From Nepenthes gracilis (Eukaryota > Streptophyta > Magnoliopsida > Caryophyllales > Nepenthaceae), in contig BSYO01000004.1 of the NCBI GenBank assembly GCA_033239525.1, forward strand, positions 23,722,037 through 23,786,036: 64,000 nucleotides of DNA, read 5' to 3'. Within the stretch, counting starts at the first letter, position 1. Every line of letters starts with the position of its first letter. The notes under the pieces were generated by a model. It was not told the DNA's origin. It searched no databases and worked only from the letters and a program-made list of their open reading frames with translations. Positions 25,491 through 38,600 of the stretch are shown here, piece after piece. The translations under genes and the position numbers were made by a program.

Positions 25491-28400
25491 TCATGTGCGG
25501 CATGCAGTTCTGCATCGTTGAAATGGCTTCAGGACGACCTTAGAAAGTTGAAATGGCTTCAGGACGACCTTAGATAACGGAGTCTGAGGAACCGGAATAA
25601 GTTTTCCGACAGCAGCAAGAGGCCAACTGTAAAGGAGATGTGAAATTTATTAGGATACTGAATTATTGCAATCTTCTCAAGTATCTACTTAAAAATAATT
25701 CCCTTATAAGTGAGAAATTCCTTATATGATGATGACTGGAGGTGCAAAAGTGCCATCAAGTCAGGACGAGTTGGAGCTCTTAAGAGTCCTCAATTTCTCT
25801 GACCGTGAATATTCTTTCACAACAACTTAAATAATCAGGATTGTATGATAGATTCAATATATTTTAATATGCTATTGTAACCTTAGCTGGCCAAGTTGCT
25901 ATAATAAAATCATCACCATTGGAAGTATGAGGTAGGATAAACACTGATTAAATATTATTTTCAGATTGATAAACATTGACAATAATTGATAAAGACTTTG
26001 TTATTTGAAAACTTTCTGGGTCTATGATAAATATTTGTAGGAAGCATTGGTATTTGTTTAAGATGATTGCATGTGGAAAAAAAAAAACAACAGTCAATGT
26101 ACCAACCTGATAAGGCCAAGAACCATTGAAACAAGCCATAGCTGCCAACCTAGTTTAACTGTTGAAGTGAACTTCCCAAGAAACTCGATAATTATTATCT
26201 GACGATAACAAACAGTGTTATAAGCAACAGGCAAATTGAAGGAGATGAACATAGCACAATGGGGAGAAAAGAGAGATTGGGAAAAGAGTCATTAATGAAA
26301 AATCTATAGTTAAAATAGCCAGAAAAACCCACCTGAAGCACAGCTGTGATTCCTACAATTCCCATGAAGAGGGGATTTTTAGTAACTCCCTTGAAGACAT
26401 TGATCTCGTCGGGCTTTCGAGCATTGAACTCATTGAATATCTGCAGCATAAACGATTAGTAATTTCCTTTTTTTTCAGCTCAAACCACGGATGAAAAATA
26501 TCGGATTCATCTCGGTCACAATTATATTAACATCAGACAATCAGATATATGCCGGTATTGGATATATCAGAATAAAAACAATTTTAAGAATTATAAGCTG
26601 ATAAGTGAATATTGGTCGAAAAATCAGGTATATTAGCAAATATTTTGAATACGTCGCAATATATCGTTAATACGACAATAGAAAACAATTTTATTATAGT
26701 ATTAGAAAATATCGGTATTAGATGATCCAATATTAATATATATCGGCCGATCTTTTCATCTATATCAAACAGATTGCAAACTAAGTTCCTAAATAATGTG
26801 TATTATACCAGCAATTTAAGCAATTATATATATGTTCTTTCAGATATTGAAGCCTTAATTCACAGTTGAGACTTACTTGACAGAGAACAAATGCATTGAA
26901 AACCAAAGTATTCTTAAGCTTTGTCTCCTGCTCCCAGCTATGGCCTTTAATAAATGGAAGATTCCTGCCTTGGAAGTTGAGAACAAGGAGGACAATTACT
27001 TGATACAAAGCCTGCAAGACCAGGGAAAAAAAAAAGTTAAGAACTTGAGAAAATCTTCATTTTACATAAAAATCTCTTCAAGATCACCAGAAATGGGGGG
27101 GGGGGGGGGAATTTTTTACCTGTATGATGAGGTTCCTCCACATGATATTAGTTATAAGAGGTTCCCTAAAAGATTTAAAAAACAAAATATTAGAAGATCA
27201 ACAAGACTACCACCCTCCCATCAGCTAAATTGATTCTGACCTTCGACCAACTGGTGCTCTATGCATAAGATGGTCAGTTGGCGGCTCAGTTGCCAATGCA
27301 AGTGCTCCGAGAGTATCCATGATAAGGTTGACCCACAAAAGCTGCACCAAGTGGACAGATCAGTTAACGGTGCAAAAATGTGGCAATACAGAAGAGAAGG
27401 ATGAATGGATGTTAATAGAGAACTATCTACCTGCACTGCAGTTAAAGGAATATTTCCAGAGGAAATAGCAGCCACAACATTGATTACAAGTGCTGCAACA
27501 TTAACGGTTAGCTGAAACTGTATAAATTTCTGAATATTTGCGTATACAGATCTTCCCCATCGAACAACCTGCACAGGTATAGCCTTCATGGCACTAAGTA
27601 AACAGAAAGGTCGATTTTATATGTTTCATTTTATTGAGCCACAATTCTATTCGTAGAGTAAATGCCACAAATTAAAAACAGATTCTTTCAAGCAAATATC
27701 ACAGCCTGCATGCTTGTTTGGTCAAAATAAGCAATGGGGTTGCCCCGAGCACAAGACTCTCACATCGTGTGATCTCAAGAAGGTTAGATGTATGCAATTT
27801 TATTTCTACATTGTAGAAAATCCGTTTTCACATTGTAAAAAAAAAATTAGTGTTGCGACAAAGCCTATCTTTCATATGAGCCATCTACTCCATAAGTCAT
27901 TCACTAAAATCCTGTAGATAGGAGAATGAAGATTCACCTCCATAATATATATATGAACGGAAGGCATGCATACCTTCACCACTGAAGCAAAGTCGTCATC
28001 CAAGATGATGATGTCGGAGCTTTCCTTTGCAACCTCAGTTCCCTCAATACCCATGGAAAGACCTATATCTGCCTAAGAAACAAAGGTTGAAAGTAAACCA
28101 ACTTAAGTTCTACAGAAGTAAATAGTGGAAATACAACTTCAAAAATCAAAACCATGCTGCTAATAGGTAACTTGGAGTGAGGAAATGGCCTATAGATCAT
28201 TCTTTGCTGTGGGCTTTGCCTGCATGCTTTGTCTACGATTTCCATGAGCATGTGGGCATCCATATATTATATTGTTCACGTGCAATCCACATGAAACAGC
28301 AAGACTGAGTCTATCATAAAAAGCTAGCACAGAAATGATCTTTGTTCATTGAATTCCAACAACATATAAAGATGGCATACGATCCATATAATGGATTCGG

Positions 28401-28753
28401 GAGATTGTTGTGGCCGGCAGCTTATGAAGACATTAGGATGTCAAGGACATGTCATCTACATAAGATGACTGATAACAATCTCTTGGATTGCAAAATTTTC
28501 TTTCCTTGGGCATTATAGTTGGAAGGGGATAGTCAGGAATCTTAACTTGCTTTTATACTCTGATCTACAGTTGTCGTGTGGAAACAACAAACACATGAAT
28601 AACACAAATTTCTTCTTTTGGGTGTGAATATCAGACCTCATGAAGTGCAGGAGCATCATTAGTACCGTCCCCAGTAACTGCGACAACATCCCCTCCCTTG
28701 CATAAAGCTTGCACAAGCAACAGTTTGTCGCTCGGTGAAGACCTTCCCATTAC
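25491..28753 (-). CDS. ACA9: ACA9 exons 25-33: hinge, TM5-TM10 and C terminus
   Basis: Exons are 28637-28753, 27974-28072, 27431-27568, 27241-27341, 27120-27165, 26877-27011, 26333-26440, 26107-26198 and 25491-25626. Exon 25 encodes [16 protein letters not shown], the Mg2+-binding hinge. Exon 26 encodes [20 protein letters not shown]. Exon 27 has TM5 ([20 protein letters not shown]). Exon 28 has TM6 ([20 protein letters not shown]), with the Ca2+-ligand N and D residues. Exons 30-33 hold TM7-TM10 and KLIPVPQTP. The final exon ends with SKVVLKPFQ twice in tandem. Confidence 0.93.
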
Positions 28754-29289
28754 CTACATAGATGAAACCAATACTATTAATACACAAGTTTCATGCAAAT
28801 ATCAACTACCAAGAAGCAACACTGATGGAAAAATGGGAAGCTATTAGAGTCTTCCCGTACTCATAAAATGAGGATTTCATTTTGACAACTTAGATAGCTA
28901 GAATTATAAGATATGACCAATATATTTTAATATTATGTTTTATCCTAGTCATCAAATTCAAAAAAAAGAAAAATGGCTTCAATATCAAGTGCAAGCTAAA
29001 TAAACTTGTATAACATTACCGTAAGTTTCAATAACCCCATGTTTGGTTCACGGAATAAAGGGGGAATGGAATTCCTATTCCCGCGGGAATAGGAATTCCT
29101 TTGTTTGGTTACTTTTAAACCGGAAATAACGATTCCGTGGGAATCGTTATTCCCGTAAAACGGGAATAACAATTCCCACCAATTTGGTGGGAATTGAAAT
29201 GGTGGCAATTCCTGGAATAAGAATTCCAGGAATTGTGTTATTATTATTATTTTGTATTATTATTATTTTATATTATTATTATTTATTAG

Positions 29290-29333
<44 letters not shown>

Positions 29334-29578
29334 GTATATTATTATTATTGTTATTATTATTATTATTATTTATTAGGTATTATTATTATTATTATTTTAT
29401 TTTGTATTATTATTATTATTATTATTATTAGGTATTATGATTTATTATTACATATTATTATTATTAAACATTATTATTATTATTGTTATTATTATATTTA
29501 TTATTATTATTATTTATTAGGTATTATTATTATTACTTATTATATTATTATTATTATTATTTTTTATATTATTATTTG

Positions 29579-29631
<53 letters not shown>

Positions 29632-32600
29632 TTATTATTATTATTATTATTTATTAGGTATTATTATTATTATTACACATTGTTATTATTATTATTATTT
29701 TGTTTTATTATTATTATTATTATTATTATTTTGTATTATTATTATTATTAGGTATTATTATTACATATTATTATTATTATTATTTATAAGATATTATTAT
29801 TATTATTACTTATTATTATTATGTTTATTATTATTATTATTATTATTACTATTCCCACCTTATTCCTCATACTATTCTGCAAACCAAACAATGGAATACT
29901 AATTCCCACCTTATTCCATTCCAACAACCAAACATAAGAATAACAATTCCAACTCTATTCCCATCCTTTTCTATTCCCTGGAATAACTATTCTATTCCCA
30001 CCTAATTCTATTCCAGCAACCAAACGTACCGTAAAGGAATGGACAAAGTCCACTTGCTATTAATGAAATCTTCCCCACGGGGAATACAAGGGAGAATTAA
30101 AAAAAGGAAGTACCGGAACAGGACTCAGAAAAATATGTTAATACTGATTTATTTCAGTTTCTTTGATGCGTCGACAACACCATGTCATTTACAACATACC
30201 GTTATTCTTTTTGCAACTTTCTCCCTATCCTCTTCAGAGAGTGCTCGGAATGTCTTTCCTTCAATGACAGTGGGCTCGGTAGCATCAGCATCTGAGGCGA
30301 GGATGCCACACTCCAAAGCTATTGATTTTGCTGTTTGAATATTATCTCCGGTTACCATGCGCACCTGTAGTAGTCAAACAAATTCTTTTTCATCCACCGC
30401 TCGCAATAAAGATGTTAAAAGTAAGTATATCATGAAACAATCTGTTTCACATGTGCAAAGGCCAGCTAATTTTGAAATACAGAAGACGAAAAGCAGGAGA
30501 AAGATATCATGAATCATGATTGTAGCAACTATTCATATATTTGCTACAAATCTATACATATCAAGAGCTACACATATAGCCACTAACAGAAACAATACGT
30601 AGTACATACCTTGACACCAGCATCTGTGCATAGTTTCACAGCATCTTTGACACCAGATCGACAAGGATCCTAAAAGAAGGCATTAGCAAAAAGGGGCATT
30701 TGAAACACTCCAGGGTAATTGGCACTTCTAACAGTAAAAGAAAATGGCAAGCTCATGTAGTGTCTAAAAAGTTCAGTTGAAATTCAAGATAATAGGTTAC
30801 AGCATGTAAAACTACAGATGAACAGTTGAATGCCAGAGCACATATGAGTTGTCAAATGCGTAGCCATGCATTCTGCATGGCTTATGAACTGAAAACTATC
30901 AGCACGGTTTTCCAAATTAAGAAATCAATTCAACGCTTCAAGGTATGTCATCTCCCTTTTCTTATTCCTGATAGAGCAGTAGCCTACTATCTAACCCAAT
31001 TCTTTTTTCAGATAGGATTCTCACAACTAGGTTAAATTTCTGGCAGTAGGCGTGAGAGTGTAAATTATTTCTCATTTTAGAATCAAGATACACAGGGAAA
31101 CATGAGAGCGCTGCCAAGATATCAGTAACCCTTGCAATCTAGCATCACATAAAGGTGAAACATAAAAAGTGAACGGACAAGACGACAATTACATGACACA
31201 TGATATTTCTCTCCGTAAATTTAGCATGTATATTTCTATAGTTTCCTAAACTTCCACATTAAGAACTCATACTTTCTGGGGGAAAAAAAAACAAAAAAAT
31301 GGGGACAAATTTGGCAGGACATTAATTAAATACTGCCCTCAAGATTTTTCCAACATGTAATGACAATTAAATTTACTACTTACATTTCTAATCAGTCAGT
31401 ATTCACTACTCCATTTCATAAAATTCTAGGGACTAATGATGCCATTAGGGGAGAAAACAAGTCATGAAGTACCTTTATACCAACAATACCAAGTAAAACA
31501 AGGCTATCCTCTGGGAGGACCCATTTAGCTAGCTCCTCTTCTCTGGTATTAGGAACGTTGTCCTTGTCATAAGGCTTGTAGGCAAAGGCAACACATCGCA
31601 AGCTTTTTGATGCCATGTCCTCAATAATTCCTTTGAAAGTTGACTGAAGAACACAAAACAAAAAGAAAGCACACAAGTATCCTGACTTATGTCAATCCTG
31701 CATGAAGACGCTGATCCTGCTAAACAGACTGCTAAAACTACATAGATTTTTAATTTCTTAAGCATGTGAATAGCAAATACAACAGCACTACTACTAAAAT
31801 AAGATAATTTTAAAACCTCATCTTTTCTTATGCCCATAAAATCCAAATAAATATCACTACTTAGTTCCATAAAACTCAATCAACAAGATCTATTTTTCAC
31901 AAGAAAAAAACTGAAGAATGGCAAGGGAAAGGATGCCGAAAAAAACTGAATGGTTGCATATGCAAATCATTTTCAGTGGAAAAAATACCATATATTTGAA
32001 AATGAAACATGACAAAAGTTAAAATATGCTAGGCGAAAGGATGAAGATGCATAGCAATATTTCTTCCATTTTGGCAGGACAGACCTCAAACTCCCTAGAG
32101 ATCAATCTTCTATCAAACAAAAGCAACCAAGTAATTAACCTTAACACTTGCCTTTTCATTTTCAATGGACTTCAAGCAACTATCACTGTCAATAAAATGT
32201 GTACACAAGGCAAGAACCATTTCGGCAGCACCCTTCCAGTGAATATGAACATCTGAATTTGTCTGTGAAAACAAAAATGGAAAACTCATTGTTAGACAAA
32301 TTATTGGATCACGAAGAAGTACAAGAGCCCTTTGCAAGCAAAAATCATCTGTAGCACATATCGAGCAGTTGATTCAGTACTGTACAGAGCATGGCATTGT
32401 TTCAGTTCAAAGAGATTGGATTTATCAGCCTCATGAACCATAAATTATTGAACTCTGCCATCAAGAAAACCACATCAAAGAGCTGCTTTATTTCTTCATG
32501 TTCAAAAAAACAACATTATTTAGACCCGGTACTGTCAAATTTGCATAAAAAATGAAATATTCCTTATATGAGAATTTTTTTCGTACAATCTCGGAAAGCA

Positions 32601-35600
32601 AACAGCTTGGAACAAGAAAAACAAAGTGGACATACAATTAACTACCTTGCCACAATAACATAAGATAAACAAATCCATGATAAAGCATCCCAAATCCAAA
32701 TGGAGCTTTTTCCTCTTGTCCCTCTCTAGAACAAGAAAACATAAATGCATAAAAAGGTAGCCTCCACCACCCAATAACATGAAATTATAAAATCCATGAT
32801 AATGCATCCCCAAAGATAACCATGATAATGACATCTCAAACTTAAATTTGCATAAAGAAACCACCAAAGAGATAACAAAAAAACAACATTATTTAGACCG
32901 GATGAAATTTGCAAAAAATTTGAGAATTTTTTCGATGACAAACATCTTGGAACAAGAAAACAAAGTGGACATACAATTAAACCTTGCCACAATAACATAA
33001 GATAAACAAATCTGATAAAGCATCCCAAATCCAAATGGAGCTTTTTCCTCTTGTCCCTCTCTAAACAAGAAAACCATAAAAAGGTAGCCTCCACCCCATG
33101 AAATTATAAAATCCAGATAATGCAAACCCAGATAAAAATGACAATCTCAAAAAAAATGAAGCTCTTTCTGTCCCAACCCCCCCCCCCTCCCCAGCAAATA
33201 AAAAGACAAACAAAAAACGTGCCCCTTAACTATGGAAACTGAACATCTTATTCTTTAATCAGTTTGAACTGCATGGATCAGATACAAGTATTACCTCTAC
33301 ATAAAATTTGGTACATCTATACAATACCTGCCACTGATGAAAATGTTGTTATAAGTGTCGGTCACTACCATACTGTTATTAGATGTATTGGATAATATGT
33401 ATTAATATCAAACATATCGAAAAAAAAAAGAATTTTTATGAATCGTAATTTGACAAGAAAATATTGGCCAAATATCATATGTATTTGCCATTATTTCGGA
33501 TATATCGCAATTTTGTCCCAATATCGGAAAATATTGGTATGGGGGCCGACACTGAAATATATGAGCCGATATTTTAAATATTGCCCGATATTTTATTTCA
33601 TGACACCTACAGAATACCCATAAAGCATACAGAGTGTATCAACTCTCAGTTGTGCCTTAATTATTTTCTAGATATTATATTTGCAAAGCCAACAGACTTC
33701 AGCAGAAAGGAGGTGAGACTCCTGGACACTGGTCCATTTATTACTAGTTGGTAAGCTAATGATGGCGAATTCCAGAGGAAACATCAGACAATTACTATCA
33801 GACAATTACATTTTCACGCATGGTTGTTTGTAAAACCTCCAATCAGAATAAAATAAAACAAAAAAGAAAAGGTGCAAAAAGCAAGAATACTCAAGCCCAA
33901 GACAGCAGCTGCAACCTATGCAACATGACATATACTAAGTCGATCCAGAGAGTGTTCAATACTGCCGATTCCAAGGAAACATTAGAAAGAATTCAGTGAA
34001 TTACCAGTTGCAATGCCACACCACATCGCTTTTTTTCTGAGTTGAAAGGAGAAACATGGAGAACTATAGCTTCTGATCTAACAGTATCAAACTTCATGCC
34101 CAGCTGCATTAAATATAATGGCTAGCTACATTTAGATTACACAAAAGTATGCACCATATTTTGAAAAAAATTCCGATGTGCAGAAAGAGGATACCTTGAC
34201 CCCCCAAGATAAGATAGCCTTTTCTGTGGGAGATCCAGAAACTTCTACATTGCCACCATCCTATCAAAGGGATTACCATAAGAATAGAAACCAAAAACAA
34301 CGGAATCAAGAAAATTATTCAAGATCACTTTGGTAATTCTTACAAGGAATATGATAAAATAGCAAAATATTGGAAATTGCAATTGAAGAAAGAAAATTCA
34401 TTTTGAACTGGAAAAAAATTTCAACATTTATTCTGATATATTTATTTATATATTCATCTATTTATTTTTAGATCATTTTTTAAATCAAATAAGCTATAAA
34501 TTGTGGTAGGACACACAAAATAACCAACCATATAGTGTAGAAGATAGACTAGTTTACAATTAAGACATCAAGATTGATACATCATCCACAATTATTTATT
34601 AGTTGACACAAACAACATCTATAAGCAACACAATGTTAATAGTAAAAATCCTAACTTTTTCATTTTCCATGCCAACTATTGAAGGTTAGGAATATCTATT
34701 GACATGGACTTGCTGGGGCTTGGGTTGAAATGAAGAATGTTTATTGAAATTTTACTACTGACCCAATTCAGGAAACAAATAGAGGCCGTGTGAGATATAT
34801 ATGGGCCAAATTTATTTCCCCATTGCCTCCTGGACAAATGATACCTACAACTTTCAATGACAAGAGTTATTGTGAACATCCTCTGGAATTCGTTGATACT
34901 TGCCAAAAAAAAAAACATAAAAGGTTATAGGTTACTTGCACTAGAAAATGTTGAGTTATTTGTAAAAGATTAGTGGGTTATTTATTGAGTGTTTGGTTTA
35001 CTTCTTGCATCTTCTAGACTCCAGATTAGCGCACAACTAATAAGGCTACCTGGCAATTATTTTAGCTGCATGCCTTCAAGTTGAAGATCCTGGAGCCCAG
35101 ACGTTCTGTTGGAGTTTGTGTTATTTATATTTCCTAGTCATGAGCATTTATTTTGAGAGATTATGTTTAGGACTTGTTCCTATTTTTACGGCACTGTATA
35201 ATTGACGGTTTTATTTTGGGATTTTCGAGGAGTATCTATGACATTGTGGATGTTTTATTATATTGTGATGTTGATTTTTGGAGACAGTGTGACGGTTTAG
35301 GTCCATAGTTGTTGACCAGGTGTGTGTCGCTACAGCTATGTTGTTTTTTTTTTTTTTTTTTTTTGGCCAGCACTCTTGAAAAGCAGAACCTCATGAATGG
35401 CTCAACTTCCTGAGGAAGTAAATTGATCATAGGTTCCATAGAAATGAAACATGGACGCTTACATCCCTCCATCCATATGTAGATATACCATATTCAGACA
35501 AAAGTAATGAGTATATCAAAACCAAGTGTCTGATGTTTTTGCTCTTTCATTCAACCCTCCACCCCAATGTGTTCATCTGATTGTACGAGCAAATAAATCT

Positions 35601-38600
35601 AAAATTAATCCATGAATCTATTGAGATCAAGATGACATATACCAAACACAACATTGAACAGAAAAAAGAAGTATGGGTCAATAAAAACCACTAAATAATG
35701 GCTCTCTATAAATCACCACTAATCTCAGTTTCGGTCATACAAAGACAGAACTAAATCAATTACTGCCAACATACAGAATCCACCAGTAGATTTTTGGCCT
35801 CTAAATATATCAACTGACAATGGAATTTGCATCTTCCAGATAGATGAAGAAATAGTGCACAGTCATTACTACAATTTCTAAGGCATATACCATTATTATT
35901 CCATTTTATAGGTAGGTAGAATGGTGAATCATATAAGTGAACAATCCATATTATCCCCTAGGCTGTAGGTAAAAGCCAAAGTCTATGTGACTGTAGTTTG
36001 CAGACAATTCTTACAAATATTTCCTATTTCTAACATTTAGAGCAGATTAGTTAAATCAAACCGTAAGGATAAGGGTATAGCTGAGATGAGATAAGTATAA
36101 TTAAAGCAGGCAACTACTAAATTATTGGTGCGAATCTCATTTCTAAATGCTGGTAACTGTAGATCCACAACTGCATCATGAAATTTGTAATATTGGATGT
36201 AGATCAGATCCCTTAAAGATACTCCTACTGAATGAGTAATTGATAAATAGGTCTAAAAGCAATTTTAGACCATATGTTCTCAATCAAATAACCCTACTCA
36301 TACACCCAGGACATGCAAAAGAATAAAGATTGGAAACTTAACAATTGAAGCTAATATTTGAAGCAGCTTTGTAAAAAAAACTACAAAGCTAGTCATAAGC
36401 ACAAATTTTCACAGTGTAATGGAGGATCTTTTCAAGTAAAGATTTGACATTCATCTTTCAAATGTCAAGGGAAAAAATAGAACTGTTTCCAATCCTCAAA
36501 CTTAGGAATAAGATGAAAACAACCATATCAGGCAGCTGGCCCTGCAGAGTCCAACAAACTCATTAAACTGCTTTAGCATGTATCTGACATTAAGCAGCAC
36601 TTGTGTAAAGTGCAAATGATAGAAAAATGGACTCTTTATTCTACTTGGATACAATCCACAAACATTTTGTTGGGTACATACAAAATTAGGCAACAAGAAA
36701 GAAAAGTAAACAGCATACCTTTGCCAGAAAAACACTTCCAGTGGTATTTACTGCAATGCCCTCAATGAGCAAAGACAAAAGCTCTCCCTGCATCTGCAAT
36801 GGGTCTCCAGGAGGATCCAACTTATTTTTTCCAGCATAGGCCTCAACCACAGTCATCTATAAGATGGAAAATGCCAAATACAATTCAAAAATTGAATGTA
36901 ATCTCCTCACTATATACAGAAATAGGTTCATCTGTGCTCTAATCTTATAAAAATTGCATCTCTCAGCATATTTGGGGGAAAGTGATCACATACATTCCTA
37001 AATATTTTGGTTTTAGAAAAAGGGAAAAAAAAAAAAAACAATAGCATTGTAGATAGAAAATAGGATAACACATAAAAATGGATAATTTGGGAACAGTGCA
37101 CTTCCTATGGAAATATTACCCGATTCGAGGTCAATGTTCCAGTTTTATCACTGCATATAGTAGTTGCAGAGCCCATAGTTTCGCAAGCTGATAGCCTTCT
37201 CACCTGCAAATGCACTAGTTTTAATAAATTTTGTCACTGCAAGGACAGAAATTTATGTGGTTTCATATGCATTCTAAAAATCTGCAAATGTTAGGAGTAG
37301 ATATCAGAAATTACATACCAGAGCCTTGTCAGCCATCATTTTGCGCATTGAGTATGCTAACCTGTCATGAAAATAACAAAATTGGAATCTCTCAGACAAC
37401 AATGAAGAGTAAGATGAAGATTAGTGACTCATGAAGATTCAAACACAGTTACGTTAAGGTGACAGCCAAAGGAAGCCCTTCAGGGACAGCAACAACCACA
37501 ATGGTGACCTAAACAGCAGTACAACACTGCAGTTAGTCATGAACTACAAACAGATGAAGTCAGAAATCCTGTAAACCAAACTTACTGCAATTGTAACAAT
37601 CCCTATCACTCCATCAACTGCTTCGTTAATACAAGTTTGACCATGGACAAATTGAACACTTCCATCTTCATTCTTCGTTTTACCAGTAAAATATCTGCAA
37701 ATTTTCTCATGAGAACACACAGATTAAGATCGAATTTGTAACACTGCAGTGACTGCACACAACATATCAACTGATAAATAAATTACCGGGCCAACAAGAC
37801 AGCCAGCACAGAAAGAGCAACTGAAAGCCCAACTATGCCTATAAAAGTCGCCACCCCATTTAGCCGGACCTAGCATAGGCAATATGAAACAGACTAGTTA
37901 AGAAAGCATAAATGTTAATGGCGACCACAATAAGCAGCCTCTGAGAAGATAGGAAGAAACCTGCAAGGGGGTTTCTTCGCCAGTATCTTCAGAGATACTT
38001 GCCATCAGTAATCCCCACTCAGTGTTGATTCCCACACCAGTTACCTACAGACAATTAAAGAAAATAAATATTCCTCAAAGAAACCATGAGGTAAATGAAT
38101 ATTTTATTATCACTTTATGTGCAAACACACAACTGAGACAGCAATAACTTCAAAGAATATAATGGGCCACAGAAAGGTAGGAAATTCTTGCTACACCTTG
38201 CCTCAGTTTGACCGTCACATTGGAGTTTTTCTTTTTGTCCAAAAACAAGAGCTACTTTTCTACATATTTAATGCTACTTCTCAAACTTCCCTCTAGGCCT
38301 CCATTCTTATTGCATGTGCAAGGTAGCCCCACAAAACCTTGTATACGTGGGCTAATGTACCACAGGTACCACCATTACAATGATGCACTATGCAATGAAT
38401 TCTTGTTCGATAATTTGAACCATTTTGTTCAAACCACAGCCGTCACATCAGTATAGGGAAATTTAGTAGAGATGAATTTGATATGCATGAGGGCAAGAAG
38501 AAGATCTAACGTGCATGCTACAAATCATCAAGAGAAAACCCCAAGCCAGACAACTAATTGAAGAACAAGCCCTTAGAGAAGCAGCGGAAGATAAAAGCAC

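Noticed and set aside
29184..29902. Long open frames of poly-Ile, poly-Tyr or poly-Leu
   Set aside because: They are translations of the ATT microsatellite in copy B. The same applies to 24852-25184 and 52877-53143.
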